Below are positions 34,107-34,814 of a stretch of DNA of 34,814 nt, one piece after another (positions within the stretch are counted from its first letter, which is position 1; each line of letters opens with the position of its first letter). The position numbers and the translations under genes are program-made. The stretch is from contig JAQSDX010000039.1 of NCBI GenBank assembly GCA_029946125.1, forward strand, positions 1 through 34,814, given 5' to 3'. The notes under the pieces were generated by a model, which made no database searches, had not been told where the DNA came from, and saw nothing but the letters and a program-made list of their open reading frames with translations. Source of the DNA: Candidatus Methylobacter titanis. Its GTDB lineage: Bacteria; Pseudomonadota; Gammaproteobacteria; Methylococcales; Methylomonadaceae.

Positions 34107-34685
34107 ATGAAATGTTACTTGGACATTACATTACTCCCCAGTGCTGATATTGATCGTCACTTTTTATGGGAAAAAGTTTATCAACAAATTCATTTGGGGC
34201 TTGTCGAAATACAGGATGGTAACGGTAAAATTCCCCTCGGTATTGCTTTGCCGGACTACAGTGCAGAAAAGCATCAACTCGGTAACAAACTGCGGCTACT
34301 GGCCGAAACCGAAGCCCAGCTTGAACGTTTTAATGCTAAACAATGGCTAAGCCGTCTGAGCGATTATGTACATCTGACCGGTATACGCAACGTCCCTGAT
34401 CGCATTAAAACCCATGCTTGCTATTACCGTATTCAACCAAAAAGCAGCAACGCGAGATTGGCAAGGCGCAAGGCAAAACGGGAAAATATCAGCGTTGAAC
34501 AAGCGCTGTCGGCACTCGAAAAATTCCCGGAGCAGCGTAGCAATGCGCCTTATGTCTGGATTAAAAGCTTAAGTAACGGAGAAAAATTTCGTTTGTTTTT
34601 AGGCTATGTTGAAGTTTCTGAACCCGTTAACGCAGGTTTTAATGCGTATGGATTAAGCCGGCAAAGCAGCGTCCCTATTTTTTGA
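34107..34685 (+). CDS. csy4: Type I-F Csy4 (Cas6f), crRNA-processing endoribonuclease
   Basis: Cuts pre-crRNA at the base of the repeat hairpin and stays bound to it. The 192-aa protein has His29 at the same number as the catalytic His of Pseudomonas Csy4, Ser154/Ser156 near the second catalytic position, an Arg-rich helix (about 117-125, RLARRKAKR) for the RNA major groove, and the terminal YGLS motif. It should accept the CTGCC/GGCAG stems of the mini-CRISPR repeats. Last gene of the effector operon. Confidence 0.96.
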   Translation: MKCYLDITLLPSADIDRHFLWEKVYQQIHLGLVEIQDGNGKIPLGIALPDYSAEKHQLGNKLRLLAETEAQLERFNAKQWLSRLSDYVHLTGIRNVPDRIKTHACYYRIQPKSSNARLARRKAKRENISVEQALSALEKFPEQRSNAPYVWIKSLSNGEKFRLFLGYVEVSEPVNAGFNAYGLSRQSSVPIF

Positions 34686-34814
34686 CCATTGATTAGGCAG
34701 TCCATTTAAAAAAGATTAAAATCAATAACTTATTTTAGGCGTGTTTTTCGATGGTAAAAACAGAAAAATATGCCTAAGCTATTGATGTAATTTTATTATG
34801 TTAGTTAAATTTTG
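34686..34814 (+). other. AT-rich region after csy4, possible CRISPR leader
   Basis: 129 nt of AT-rich sequence with no gene and no repeat. In type I-F loci the main array usually starts a short way past csy4, so this may be the leader; the window stops before any repeat appears. Confidence 0.4.

Noticed and set aside
34686-34814. CRISPR repeats downstream of csy4 inside the window
   Set aside because: No GTTCACTGCC or CTTAGAAA-like pair was found on either strand before the sequence ends.

Overview
Organism and basis. The gene content points to a gammaproteobacterium, most likely a methanotroph of the order Methylococcales. The clues are a pyrophosphate-dependent phosphofructokinase beside a class I fructose-1,6-bisphosphatase (typical of ribulose-monophosphate-pathway methanotrophs), gammaproteobacterial forms of IscR, IscA, RsmA, PdxA, RimO and Zur, and a scatter of short palindromic repeats between genes. 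The assignment is an inference from family knowledge; no rRNA or methane-oxidation gene lies in the window.

Layout, 1-14.2 kb: housekeeping. pfp and fbp (minus) are followed by arfB, a small unknown gene, pssA, then leuA-udg-rimI (plus) closed by a clear intrinsic terminator. suhB (minus) diverges from trmJ-cysE, followed by iscR-iscS-iscA with an IscR-type site overlapping the promoter. pdxA-rsmA (minus) and a tRNA-Asp (minus) complete this part.

14.5-24.4 kb: a zinc-uptake pair (ZnuD-like TonB-dependent receptor and Zur, each with an upstream Zur box), rimO, a secreted thermonuclease-like protein, a short form of the large NAD-dependent glutamate dehydrogenase carrying an in-frame perfect 45-bp tandem duplication, and an RsbW-like/STAS pair.

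24.4-34.8 kb: accessory island. An internally deleted IS605-type tnpB element and a WGR-domain relic precede a type I-F CRISPR-Cas locus: cas1, cas2-3, then csy1-csy2-csy3-csy4. A GNAT/DUF1778 toxin-antitoxin operon, pointing the other way, splits the locus between cas2-3 and csy1.

Main discovery. Between the toxin-antitoxin operon and csy1 lies a two-repeat miniature CRISPR (30728-30808, minus strand) built from degenerate type I-F repeats around one 25-nt spacer. The repeat parts that would remain in a mature Csy4-processed crRNA are preserved and the discarded parts have drifted. The spacer matches a site (30829-30853) next to a CC PAM, directly abutting the predicted csy1 promoter. It matches 18 of 25 positions, and the mismatches include positions 6, 12, 18 and 24, the positions flipped out of pairing in type I Cascade complexes. 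This is the signature of an RNA-guided autorepressor (CreR/CreA-like) by which the Csy complex would control its own operon, here joined to a protein toxin-antitoxin module. The true CRISPR array is not in the window and probably starts just past its right edge, after csy4.
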